Shown in pieces: positions 1 to 9,754 of a stretch of 64,000 nt of DNA (position 1 is the stretch's first letter; each line of letters begins with the position of its first letter). The notes under the pieces are model-generated. The model worked only from the letters and a program-made list of their open reading frames with translations. It was not told the DNA's origin and did not search any database. Made by a program: the position numbers and the translations under genes. This stretch comes from Trissonchulus latispiculum (Eukaryota; Nematoda; Enoplea; Enoplida; Ironidae). The stretch covers positions 1 through 64,000 of the forward strand of contig JASAND010030477.1 in the NCBI GenBank assembly GCA_030248195.1, in the 5' to 3' direction.

Positions 1-29
1 AACATGTCTGTTTTTAACATACATTGCTA

Positions 30-838
30 CTGGCTTATTTTTAGGCCAAAATTTATGGGGGGGGACTTTAGGGGGGGGCTCGAAGTTGCCCCCCCCATGG
101 CTCACCAAAGATGGGGGTTCATATTTTTGGAAACATTTTGCTAATTTATTACTTTTTTTGTGCAAAATATGCCAAATATCGCTAAAAAATGAGTAATTTT
201 AGGTGTTTTTTACGCTAAAATAGTGAAAATTTCGTTAAAAATCCGGCGAAGCCGGAAAAGTTTTCGAAAATTTAGGGTAAAAATGGTAAAAATTGGCAAT
301 TTTTTGGGTTACGGGGGGGTTATGGGTGGGGTCGAAATTTATGGGGGGCTTTTCATGGGTGGGTAGGGTTGGGCGAGACCGAGATTTCACCGAGACCGAG
401 ACCGAGACCGAGATCAGGGTACCGAGACCGAGACCGAGACCGAGACCAGGGTACCGACCGAGACGAGACCGAGACCGAGACCGAGACTGGCCAAGTCTCG
501 GCTTTTGGTCGAGACCGAGACCGAGACCGAGACAGCAATTTCAAGCTTAAATTTAATTTCTTCCAGTTTTTGAGGCTTAGGCACAGTATTAGGTGCTTTA
601 GCACATAAACATACGGTTTCCGCACCTCGTCAGTTAATTTAAAATTTTCGCTGAAATTTGATTTTCAAAAAATTTTTGGTCTCGGTCCGAGACCGAGACT
701 TTTGGGTGAGCGAGACCGAGACCGAGACTGGCCAAGTCTCGGCTTTTGGGCGAGACCGAGACCGAGACTCCCAACCCTGGGGGGGAGGTCGCCGAATGGG
801 GGGCTGCCCCCCGCCCCCCCCCAGTGAAAATAAGCCAG
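30..838. mobile_element. Non-autonomous TIR element, CTGGCTTATTTTT ends, 6-bp target duplication
   Basis: The left end CTGGCTTATTTTTAGG is matched inverted by AAAATAAGCCAG at the right end. TTGCTA flanks the element directly at 24-29 and 839-844, which reads as a 6-bp target-site duplication. The interior is G-run rich and holds a small CCGGCGAAGCCGG hairpin near 243-255, also seen in other repeats here. It has no transposase ORF. A related shorter element lies at 31801-32150. A second element (364-779) is nested inside. Confidence 0.7.
364..779. mobile_element. TIR element with CGAGAC hexamer arrays at both ends
   Basis: The ends TAGGGTTGGG and CCCAACCCTG are inverted. Long arrays of the hexamer GACCGA (read as CGAGAC) follow inside each end, with short spacers containing GGCCAAGTCTCGGC. 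The flanks are G-rich, so no clean target duplication can be read. The organisation matches the hAT-like elements at 52460, 57086, 57778 and 61550 but with a different hexamer. ORFs read through the array are simple-repeat artefacts (RDRDRD, TETETE). Confidence 0.6.
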
Positions 839-1090
839 TTGCTATAACAACGTTAAAAGTGCTCAAAAATCAAGATTTAGTAACAAACTAGACTAATTTA
901 GACCAAAAAAAATTCTAAAATATTCCAAAAAGAAACCAAAGAATTTTACTAAAAACCCTTAAAATTCGGCATTTTCTGTGCACTTTATAGTGAGTGTGGT
1001 CGACTAAAACAAAAATATTTCGACCTTGTCTGTTTTGGGTTACACTCTCCCAACTCGCTGGGTATATATATATATATATATAATATATAT

Positions 1091-1257
1091 GTTACGTGCA
1101 AATTGTGTTCCCGTGCAAATTGCGATTTGCACGGGAAAATCGTGCAAATTGTAATTTGCACGACGAAATCGTGCAAATTACAATTTGCACGGGTGATTTT
1201 CGTGCAAATTGCAGTTTGCATGCAAAGTGCCGTGCAAATTGGAAAATCACATCTCAG
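1091..1257. repeat. Left TIR with four CGTGCAAATT palindromes
   Basis: Four inverted 10-mers, CGTGCAAATT facing AATTTGCACG with two bases between, are spaced at about 30 bp, the last degenerating to a TTTGCATGCAAAG unit. The inverted partner at 10461-10571 has two palindromes. Such subterminal repeats are typical places for transposase binding; that role is inferred. Confidence 0.75.
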
Positions 1258-1348
1258 GTTAGACTTAAAAGTTTTAATAGGCAGAGTACAATGACTTTAG
1301 TGCTTGTTGATTTCGTATTAATTTATCTCGTTGGTAAATATGTTTCAT

Positions 1349-1611
1349 TTATTCAGAATTGGCACACTTCTTTCCTCGGTGGCATCTTGTTGAACAGGCT
1401 CTGTTTTCCTTCCGACAGCCACACTTTAGAGTTTTACAAGTTCCCGTACACGTGCACCGTAGAAAACCTTGGCCACTTTCACCTGCTGACACCAAGGCTG
1501 CTGCTTTCCTGAGACTAACAGGATTTGTCTTTACCTGGTCTAGTGTAATAAAGTTGTTTCCAGCGCATTTTCCCATTTGATTTGGCAGGTACAAAGTTTC
1601 CAACATACCGT
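1349..1611 (-). pseudogene. C-terminal half of KRBA2/Ginger-like protein, cut by the BEL element
   Basis: This is the downstream half of a minus-strand ORF whose upstream half is at 9755-10280. It reads a conserved tail: a stretch with VSLRKAAALVSAGESGQG, then a cysteine-rich block (CTCTGTC, CGCRKE, CSTRCH) ending NSE and a stop. This CxC...CxC...C cluster after a SLR-A motif is characteristic of the C-termini of KRAB-A domain-containing protein 2-like and Ginger-type integrase proteins. Dropping the BEL element and one GAATT copy makes the frame run without a break from the other half, so the insertion hit an open frame. The function of the Cys-rich tail is unknown to me; metal binding is likely. 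Confidence 0.75.
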
Positions 1612-1616
1612 GAATT

Positions 1617-1831
1617 TGTCGTGGAAACGAAGATCCTAACTTTTAACTTAAAAGATTCCTTAAAACTTTCCTGTATTTAAATATGATATCACCCAATACT
1701 ATAATGAAATTACTGAAACTCTTGCTTAGACTTCATTATACTTTATCGGATGTTGCTGCATATAATTCAGTATTGAAGTAAATCTAGTGAAAGTTAGTCA
1801 CACAAGCTGATTAGTTTGCCAATCTGCTATA
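1617..1831 (+). repeat. BEL 5-prime LTR
   Basis: 215 bp starting TGTCGTGGAAACG and ending CAATCTGCTATA. It matches 9540-9754 base for base except one T/C difference. It would supply promoter and polyadenylation signals, though I see no strong TATA box or AATAAA. The end TA rather than CA is slightly atypical. Confidence 0.93.
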
Positions 1832-1851
1832 TGGTAGCAGAGCGTCTATAC
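1832..1851 (+). other. Candidate primer-binding site of the BEL element
   Basis: TGGTAGCAGAGCG starts directly after the 5-prime LTR. TGG at this place is the expected complement of a tRNA CCA end. The tRNA partner cannot be named from the sequence alone. Confidence 0.5.
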
Positions 1852-1893
1852 ATTGGATGCAGATTTGGATTTTGCTGACTTTCCTTCAGCAAA

Positions 1894-3065
1894 ATGCCAG
1901 CCCACCGAAGACAACTTATCAGTGCCCGCAGGAGGCTCGACGTAGCCACCCACGATTGCACTGTTTACCTAGCAGCTCCGATTCGACAAGACGACACCGA
2001 AGCAGCTATGGAAGAGGTGGATTCAAAGATGATTCAACTGGCTAAGATTTTGGACTACTACAAACAGTTGGTATATAACATCTTGGCCGGCGAAGAAGAA
2101 GTAGACGATGAAACGACGGAAGAATGGGAAAATGCTACTGCCGTTGCCGATGATGCGCTATCTCTGCTAACTGCTAGGAAGAACAGATTGGAACGAAGAA
2201 ATCTGTCCTCAAGGATTCCATCCTCTGCTAACAGTGAGTCAGGTGAATTGGGAGCTGGTGAGTCAAGTATACAGAATAATTCTGAACAGCAACAGCATGT
2301 ATCAATGCTTCAGTTAGAAGAGCAACGATTAGAAATAGAGATACAGCGACTAAATCTAGAAAGGGAGAGATCTTTAACTATCAGATCTGAGAGTAGACTT
2401 GACACAGAAGCACGTGTCAGTAGAGCCAACGCTAACTTGCCCAAGCTCGACATCCCCACTTTCGATGGCAATCTATTAAAGTGGCGCGAGTTCTGGGACT
2501 GCTTTGAGGCAATGGTCCACCAAAATGAGCATCTGGTTGAAGTCCAGAAATTTGCATACTTGAAAGCCAAGCTAAGAGGTGCAGCTGTTGATGCTGTGGT
2601 TGGCTTACAACAGACAACTGAAAACTATGGGAAAGCTATAGAATGGCTTAAAGAACGCTTCGGAGACGACCAGGCCATCATTGACGCTCACTATGCAGCC
2701 ATGATGGACTTGTCGTCTGCTGACTCAACTAACCAGAGCGTCAGAATCTTATACGACGAATTGGAAAAACATCTCAGATCGTTAACAGCTTTAGGCGAAA
2801 ACACCGAGCACCGACATTTTGTATCTCTTACTTACTCTTACTTACTTACTTGCCAAGGCAAGTTCTTACTCGGCTAGAAGAGCAAAATACTGATAGAATC
2901 TGGTCAGTTGAGTCAATAAGAGTTCAATTGAAGAAATATTTGCAAGCCAGAGAGGCTGCAGATAGACAGAGTAAAACGGGTACCACAACTGCAACTTTTA
3001 CACCACAGAAACAACTACAACCTAGCTACTACAACAATAAAAACAAACCAGTAAAATCACAGTAG
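1894..3065 (+). pseudogene. BEL Gag region (DUF1759-like), frameshifted
   Basis: The ORF starts at ATG 1894 and has a charged, coiled-coil-like region (LEEQRLEIEIQRLNLERERS) and then the BEL Gag signature LPKLDIPTFDGN...W..FWD.F. The good match ends near 2826, where CTTAC/TTAC repeats (2827-2850) throw the frame into a stop at 2877. The protein sense resumes in another frame from 2850 (PRQVLTRLEEQ) to a stop at 3065, where a second shift leads into the zinc-knuckle region. Gag builds the virus-like particle in this family. The short repeat looks like slippage, either real or an assembly error. Confidence 0.85.
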
Positions 3066-5302
3066 AAGCACTACATGTCCATGAGAAAAGGCAAGACAGC
3101 TCAAAAGCCTGTTTATACTGCAAAGGCAACCATTGGAGCGATGAATGCAAAAAATATCCATCCATACAAGCTAGAAAAAGCTATCTTAAAGGATATTGTT
3201 ACAGCTGTCTCAGAACAAACCATTCAGCTAAGGATTGCAGAACAAGAAAAACTTGCTACCATTGCGGAGTAGCCTCCGACCATCATCGGAGTCTTTGTCC
3301 AAAGAAGATACCGCTAGGCACCAGAAGCCACCAGAAACAAATGACAGCTATTGCAAACGAGGTAGATAATGATGAAAGCGAAGATGAAGAGCCTGATACT
3401 TCCGAACCAAACAGCCAACATGTACTGCTAGCTACAAATGAAAAAGTTGTTCTACAAACAGCTCTTTCGATAATAGTCAACCCAAAGACGAAAAGTAGTA
3501 CTGAGGTTAGGATCCTTCTCGACTCAGGCAGCCAAAGAAGCTACATTACAAAGAAAATTGCAGATAAGCTAGGCTTAGAAGAAAATGATACAGAAATTCT
3601 TTCCGTGGCTACATTTGCATCGAATGTAGCGAAACAGATTGAAACGGCAAGTACCCAGATCCAGCTGCAGTTCCAAGATGGAGGGAAGCAAAATATTACG
3701 GTGAATGTTGTTGAAAAGATCACAGGGAAAGTACAGCGAATGCCTTTAGCAATGCGGGAACAGATATTAAGCTTAAGTCTCCCATTGGCCGACACCTTAC
3801 CAGAACAAGTAGAGACCACATCCGTAGAACTCCTGTTGGGATCAGACTACTACTTAGACTTTGTTTCCATGGAGAAACGGGAGGTTGCAGAAGGACTATA
3901 TCTGCTAGCATCCAAGTTTGGTTGGGTGGTTACAGGAAGAACAAGTGGCATAACAAAAACAAACACTTATCCAGCAGTGACTATGTTCACTGCCACTCGT
4001 ACTGGAGTGCTACAAGACACGTGTAAAAGTTTTGTTTGCCAAGACAGCAAATGTTTAAAGGATGAAACCAGCGATATAGAAAGGTTTTGGAGCCTAGAAA
4101 CGATTGGAATAAAGGAGCCTATTGAAAAAACAGACGACGACTTAGCACTTCAGTTTTTTGACAGAACAATCATACAAGATGAAAATAGATACCATGTCAA
4201 GTGGCCGTTCAACGGAAATGAAGATTGCTTGCCAGAAAACTACGAGTTAGCTTTAGGTCGGCTGAAGTCATTGCTGAGTCGACTAAACCTGGAACTTTTG
4301 GAGAAGTATGACAACATCATTCAAGATCAAATCAGCAAGGGGGTAGTAGAAGCAATACCCAGCAATCAACGCAGTGATACCATCAAACACTACATCCCAC
4401 ATCATGCAGTGATTACTCCTCAAAAAACAACGACGAAAGTCAGAATAGTTTACGACGCATCAGCTAAAACGAAGAAGTCAAATGTCAGCTTGAATGAGTG
4501 CATCTTCCGTGGTCCAGTGTTACTAGAAGACTTAGTCGGCCTTCTCCTCAGATTTCGCTTGAATCCAATAGTTTTGTTGGCAGACATAGAGAAAGCTTTT
4601 CTGCAAGTGGGTCTTCAAGAGGAAGATAGAGATGTCACCAGATTTCTTTGGATAAAGAATTTAAACGGAAACGCCACTGATGACAACTTACAAATCTACA
4701 GATTCTGTCGAGTCCCCTTTGGAGTCATAGCAAGTCCTTTCTTGCTTTCAGCTACAGTTCAGCATCATCTCCATAAATACAGTTCAACCACAGCAAGGAA
4801 AATTAGAGAAAACATGTATGTTGATAACGTGGTAACAGGAGTCGATAGCGAAGAGTCAGCTCGAACTTTCTATATCGATGCCAAAAAGATATTCAGCGAA
4901 GCTTCCATGAACTTGAGAGAATGGACAAGCAATTCTGAAACACTATTGAATTCAATACCGTCAGAAGATAAGACAAAGGAAGAAGTAGTGAAAGTTTTGG
5001 GAATTCAATGGGACCGAAAAAGAGATACAATTTCAATTTCCGGGCCAAAAACATCTCCAGAACAACCGATGACGAAAAGATCCATCCTTAAGCAAACGGC
5101 AGAATATTTTGACCCACTGGGACTTTTCTCTCCGGTCACAGTTCGTTCCAAACAGCTAATTCAAAGCTTGTGGGATATGAAAACGGATTGGGACTCTCCC
5201 CTATCTGCAGACGAAGGCAATTCCTGGAAGAAAATAAGTGAAGATATGAAATCCATTCCACGAATAGCCATGAATAGATCAGGAAACTACAAAAGAGACT
5301 AA
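3066..5302 (+). pseudogene. BEL Pol: zinc knuckles, protease, reverse transcriptase
   Basis: One frame runs from about 3066 through ATG 3341 to the stop at 5302. It opens with three Cys/His knuckles (CLYCKGNHWSDEC, CYSCLRTNHSAKDC, CYHCG...H...C), then an acidic linker. Next comes an aspartic protease of DUF1758 type (LLDSGSQRSYI, about 3515-3545) and a reverse transcriptase with YDAS, LLADIEKAFLQV, FGVIASPFLL and the catalytic MYVDN. The second Asp of the usual YVDD is Asn here; I believe this variant occurs in other BEL elements but cannot verify it. The frame is lost near 5295, just before RNase H. Confidence 0.9.
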
Positions 5303-5711
5303 GTACCGTTTGCTGTGCTTCGTGGACGTATCATCATCTATCTATGCAGCAGCAGTTTATCTGAGAGCGGAAAAAGATGATTGTGTTGAAACTAGCCTGA
5401 TCTTTGGTAAAGCTAGATTGGCACCAATTAGATCAGCAACAATTCCTCGACTCGAACTATTAGCCGCTTTAATTGGAACGAGATGTCTCGTATCCATGAA
5501 TAGAAACCTAAGATTAGCCATAGAAGACATGATGCTCTGGACCGATTCAAAATGCGTGCTCAAATGGATAAAGTCATCAAAACTACTGCCTCCCTTCATT
5601 CAAAGAAGAGTATCCGAAATCAGACAAACCAATATAAAGTTCAACTATGTCAGCACCAGCGAAACTCCAGCTGATATCGCTTCGAGAGGGTGTGGCACAT
5701 CTGAACTAATG
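5300..5711 (+). pseudogene. BEL RNase H segment, interrupted at 5712
   Basis: In a new frame after the 5295 shift, the reading CFVDVSSSIYAAAVYLRAE, IPRLELLAAL, LWTDSKCVLKWI and TPADIASRGC gives the D-E-D-D pattern of an RNase H fold. The sequence ends at SELM where the TIR element 5712-7332 entered. The pol frame continues at 7339 with KHDLWWHGPSWL, an expected BEL continuation, once the insert and one CTAATG copy are removed. Confidence 0.88.
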
Positions 5712-7332
5712 CAGGCCTGTTGCGGTTCCTATTTTTCCTATTTTTTCCTATTTTTTCGAGACATTCCTATTTATTCCTATTTTCAGCCGAAATTCCTATT
5801 TTTTCCTATTTTTTGTATTTGACCAGAGTAAATTGTCATTGGATTTTGGTTATTTTGTTGAACAGAACACATAATTTTTTTAAGTTCTATATAAATGACA
5901 ACAGTTTTTAAATGACAACAGTTTTTGGGAAAAATTTTGCGCCTTCGGCGCAATTATGTTTTCCTTGTATAAAACGTCCTTGTCTTTAGCTTTGCTTATT
6001 GGTCCTCTTACCTGCAGGTTGCTAAATTCTTCTTGAAAGATTCGAAGCTTTTTACGGCCGTTGCCACAACATTTCCTGTTTTAAAAATTCTTGGTTATAA
6101 ACAAGTTCACACTGATTAAGTTAAGCTCCTAAATTTTTGGTAGTTGGGCGCATAGGCCATAGGCATACGTATATACATTTTCCATAATTTGAATATGTAG
6201 TGCTCGATGCACGTCTACGTTAGCTTTACCCGTCTTTGGGTATTTGTGTTTTAGTTCTACCATTTTTAGTATTTAAATATGTTTAAATGTTATATTCTAA
6301 CCCAAAGATAACGTAGAGATACAAGTAATTGCCGGGTGGAGGTCTGGGGCGGGGATCTCAACAGAGAATAGAGATTTCTCTAAAGAGCCAGTAGCAATTT
6401 TACGGAGCGCTTTGACTGATATTTTTCAGTAATTGTCCCTTTTTTGTCACTTGAAAGCACACAAGACCAGAATTTTTCTCATTTCAGAAATAAAGTGTGT
6501 GTCCTTGCCTTTTTCTGCAGGCCAGAAAATTTATTTTCGTAACTTTAAGGTTTGAAACGGGTTTAAACAGTAAACAGTAAATTCTGATCGTTGTGGACAA
6601 TTTTCCGAATTTTCCTGAAAAATAGAAAATTTCTGGAAATTTTCAATTTTACCAAATTTTTTCAAAACTTATCCAACTCTTACCAGAAAAAACTTGCGAG
6701 TTTTTGTTCGAAGACTTCGAAAAAAACAGAAAACTGTTATTTCTTGTAGTTCCCTCCGGTGACCAACCTTGGTTAGACCCAGATTAAACTCAACCAGTTT
6801 TAATAGCATCGCCCCAGATCCCCCATTGGCCGACTGGTCAAATATTTCAGCTTCAAACATTAATTCGATAACACAAGTGGTTCGAATCCCGAAAAATTGC
6901 GACAGCACCGTCTATCAATTAAAAATCGGAGTTACAAGCTCTCGAGACATTTAAAATCTATTTAAAGGCACCTTTTTTCAAAATCTTCCTGCTTTGCCGG
7001 AGATTTTCGTAAAAATTGCTATTTTTTAGCCTAAATCCAGGTATTTTTGAGAACTTTAGGAGTTTGTAACTGCAAAATACGCCAAAATGCCAATGTTTGG
7101 CTCATTTTTGCAAAACAATCACTCCACCCCGAAAAATCCCTAAAACTGCCATGATATATATATATAATTGCTCTTTTGGGTAAAAACAAAAAAATTAAGC
7201 CTGCATTTTAAGCCTGAGAATTCCTATTTTTTCCTATTTTTTGACCAAAATGTTCCTATTTATTCCTATTTTTTGATGGTAAAATTCCTATTTTTATTCC
7301 TATTTTTTGGAAAAGCCCGCGCAACAGCCCTG
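5712..7332. mobile_element. 1.6-kb non-autonomous TIR element inside BEL pol, 6-bp target duplication
   Basis: The ends CAGGCCTGTTGCGG and CCGCGCAACAGCCCTG are inverted repeats. CTAATG flanks it at 5706-5711 and 7333-7338. Just inside both ends lie runs of TTCCTATTTTTT, repeated six or more times per side. The middle is AT-rich, and 6960-7150 resembles the dispersed poly-C/CCGGCGAAGCCGG repeat family. I find no transposase. The host frame is restored exactly on removal, which fixes the borders. CAGG ends suggest a hAT-like origin, but a 6-bp duplication is short for that group. Confidence 0.82.
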
Positions 7333-7338
7333 CTAATG

Positions 7339-7743
7339 AAACACGACCTGTGGTGGCATGGTCCTTCGTGGCTGAAGCAACCTATCAGCCAATGGCCTCA
7401 CAAAGAACTGATGATAGAACACATGTCACTTGAAAATTCCAGTATTGAGTCCAGAGTAATGTACGAAACAAGTCTACCAAGTGGAGAAGCAGAGGCAGAG
7501 TATCAACTAGGAATAGAAGAAACCAGATTTTCCTCCTTACATAAGCTCTTGCGAACTACAGCTTACTGTTTTCGTTTCGTGGAAAAACTAAGACATAAGC
7601 CAACTTGTACCGGGCCAATAACAACATCAGAACTAATGAAGAGTAGACAATACTGGTTTCGTTGTAGTCAAGTTAAAAGTTATTCTAAAGAGATTGAAGC
7701 ACTAAAGAACAAACAAACCAGTTGGTTGATCAACTCAACTTGA
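7339..7743 (+). pseudogene. BEL Pol connection region after the insert
   Basis: The reading frame resumes with KHDLWWHGPSWLKQ and continues through a linker rich in charged residues to a stop at 7743. The integrase frame overlaps from 7722, so there is another one-base shift near 7735. No catalytic motif lies in this part; it normally links RNase H to the integrase in BEL/Pao. Confidence 0.8.
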
Positions 7744-9524
7744 AGTTAGATAACGATGGAATATTAAGATGTTGTGGCAGAATCCAAAATGCCCCACTAC
7801 CAGAAGACAATCTGCAACCAATTTTGCTACCACGAAATGATTTCTTCACCAACCTAGTTATAGAAGAGGTGCATACAAAACTTCATCATGCCGGAGTTAA
7901 CCATACCCTTTCCGAAATTAGAAGAAAATATTGGGTACCGAAAGGAAGAAGTACCGTATCCAAGGCTATTCATAGATGCATCAAATGCAGAAAGCTAACA
8001 GGTGGTCAGTATCAATATCCTGTTTTCCCGCAGTTGCCGAAGGAGAGACTAACACCTTCAGCTGCGTTCACATATGTTGGCCTTGACTACTTTGGCCCTC
8101 TTTATGTCAAATCTACCCAAGGTCAGAAAAAGATTTGGACATGTTTATTCAGCTGCATGGTGACTAGAGCGATTCATCTTGAGTTGCTTGATTCAATGTC
8201 CACAGAAGATTTCCTGTTGTGCCTAAGACGATTTATGGCACGCAGAGGAACACCGCAGCTCATAGTGTCAGACAACGCACCTCATCTGAAACTGGCAAAT
8301 AGAACGCTCACAGAAATTTGGAAGAAAACACTACAGAGCGATGATACTCTTAACTTTTGTGCGACCGAAGGGATTCAGTGGAAGTTCATCGTAGAGTTTT
8401 CACCGTGGAGTGGAGGATTCTACGAACGCATGGTTGGGACAGTGAAGACAGCTTTGAAGAAGACGTTGGGACAGAGCTGCTTGTCACAGGTTCAGCTAAA
8501 CACAGCAATTACCGAGATTGAAGCCGTCGTAAATACCAGACCACTGACAAATCAAGGATGTGAGCTTACATTTGAAACCATTCTGACTCCAGCTCACTTT
8601 ATTAGCCTGAATCCAAAGCTGTGTTTTCCTACTTTTTCTGAGCCATCTGATGATCCGGATTTTTATCCCAAGCTAAGTTCTAGGGAGAATTTAGTGAATA
8701 CTTGGAGAAAAGGTCAAAACAGACTAACGGCATTTTGGCAAACCTGGAAAAAAGATTATTTGTCATGTCTAAGAGAGCGAAAGAATGTGCAACTTCGACA
8801 GCCAAAGGTTTTATCAAAAGCGTTTCCAAAGGTTGGCGAAGTAGTGTTAGTGGATGATTCTGGACCGAGAGCAAAGTGGAAACTAGCGAAGATTGAAGAA
8901 CTGATCCAAAGTGAAGATGGCAAGTACAGAGCAGCAAGAATACGGCTCCCCAATAACAGAATTCTGCAGCGCCCTGTCAACTTGTTATACCCTTTGGAAC
9001 TTTGTGATGAAGAATACAAAGAGACAGTCCAAGACAACTGCACACCATCAACTACACTTAAAGACTGCAATGATCCATCAAGCGCGAAAAACAACACCAC
9101 ACCAAGAACCGGCGACTCCCATAAGCAGCATCATATTCCGCGAAGTTCAAGTGGAGAAACAAGCCAGGACTTTAGCAACGATAGATCCAAAAAGGCTCGC
9201 TCCCTTCCCACTACCAAGGAAGGGAACTCCAAAGGTAAAGATTTCAAGCAAAAAGGAAATCCTCGAATCAAAGACACCACGGGCGGTCCAAATCGTGGCC
9301 CCATGCCGTCCAATCAGGGCAGTCCAAATCGTGGTCCCATGCCATCCAATCAGGGCAGTCCAAATCGTGGTCCCATACCCCACGATGTAACCAACCATCG
9401 ATTTAGACAACCATCACCAAACCCTTCTACAATAGCCTCAAGACCGATGCAAAGAAGACTGGCAGCCATGAAAAGCGAAGCAACAACCAAGCAAATTCTT
9501 GACTATGAAGACGATTCACAATAA
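7722..9524 (+). CDS. BEL integrase with C-terminal tail
   Basis: About 600 residues remain open. The N-terminal zinc domain shows HHAGVNH followed by CIKC (HHCC type). The catalytic core has Asp in GLDYFGPL, Asp in VSDNAPHLK and Glu in GGFYERMVG, so the DDE triad is intact. A DUF5641-like region follows (VGEVVLVDD, KWKLAKIEEL, RPVNLLYPLEL). The last 150 residues are hydrophilic and hold three tandem copies of a 12-residue unit with PNRGPMP. The role is joining of cDNA into the host genome; the 5-bp duplication GAATT fits. The true start is unclear because the frame is entered from upstream pol, not from the listed Met. Confidence 0.88.
   Translation: MVDQLNLKLDNDGILRCCGRIQNAPLPEDNLQPILLPRNDFFTNLVIEEVHTKLHHAGVNHTLSEIRRKYWVPKGRSTVSKAIHRCIKCRKLTGGQYQYPVFPQLPKERLTPSAAFTYVGLDYFGPLYVKSTQGQKKIWTCLFSCMVTRAIHLELLDSMSTEDFLLCLRRFMARRGTPQLIVSDNAPHLKLANRTLTEIWKKTLQSDDTLNFCATEGIQWKFIVEFSPWSGGFYERMVGTVKTALKKTLGQSCLSQVQLNTAITEIEAVVNTRPLTNQGCELTFETILTPAHFISLNPKLCFPTFSEPSDDPDFYPKLSSRENLVNTWRKGQNRLTAFWQTWKKDYLSCLRERKNVQLRQPKVLSKAFPKVGEVVLVDDSGPRAKWKLAKIEELIQSEDGKYRAARIRLPNNRILQRPVNLLYPLELCDEEYKETVQDNCTPSTTLKDCNDPSSAKNNTTPRTGDSHKQHHIPRSSSGETSQDFSNDRSKKARSLPTTKEGNSKGKDFKQKGNPRIKDTTGGPNRGPMPSNQGSPNRGPMPSNQGSPNRGPIPHDVTNHRFRQPSPNPSTIASRPMQRRLAAMKSEATTKQILDYEDDSQ
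9281..9382 (+). repeat. 36-bp tandem repeat in the BEL integrase tail
   Basis: Units start at 9281, 9317 and 9353 (two full plus one partial), each coding for GSPNRGPMPSNQ or a close variant. The period is a multiple of three, so the frame is kept. Confidence 0.9.
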
Positions 9525-9539
9525 ACTTTCCCGCCGGAA

Positions 9540-9754
9540 TGTCGTGGAAACGAAGATCCTAACTTTTAACTTAAAAGATTCCTTAAAACTTTCCTGCATT
9601 TAAATATGATATCACCCAATACTATAATGAAATTACTGAAACTCTTGCTTAGACTTCATTATACTTTATCGGATGTTGCTGCATATAATTCAGTATTGAA
9701 GTAAATCTAGTGAAAGTTAGTCACACAAGCTGATTAGTTTGCCAATCTGCTATA
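9540..9754 (+). repeat. BEL 3-prime LTR
   Basis: Same 215 bp as 1617-1831 with one difference. The 15 bases before it (ACTTTCCCGCCGGAA) are not a normal purine tract, so the polypurine primer is not evident. Confidence 0.93.

Larger units (their letters stand above)
1617..9754 (+). mobile_element. BEL/Pao LTR retrotransposon (8.1 kb including a nested 1.6-kb insert)
   Basis: Two 215-bp LTRs (1617-1831 and 9540-9754) bound the element, with the 5-bp duplication GAATT at 1612-1616 and 9755-9759. The internal order is Gag (DUF1759-type), zinc knuckles, DSG aspartic protease, reverse transcriptase, RNase H, HHCC plus DDE integrase and a DUF5641-like tail, which is the BEL/Pao order. The coding frame is broken by apparent frameshifts near 2830-2850, 3050, 5295 and 7735 and by the insert 5712-7332, so this copy cannot make an intact polyprotein as read. 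The LTRs differ only at one position (T at 1673, C at 9596), which points to recent insertion. Confidence 0.93.

Noticed and set aside
293..891. Overlapping ORFs on both strands with Arg-Asp, Thr-Glu or Ser-Val repeats
   Set aside because: They are translations of the GACCGA hexamer array inside a TIR element; no domain and open on both strands.
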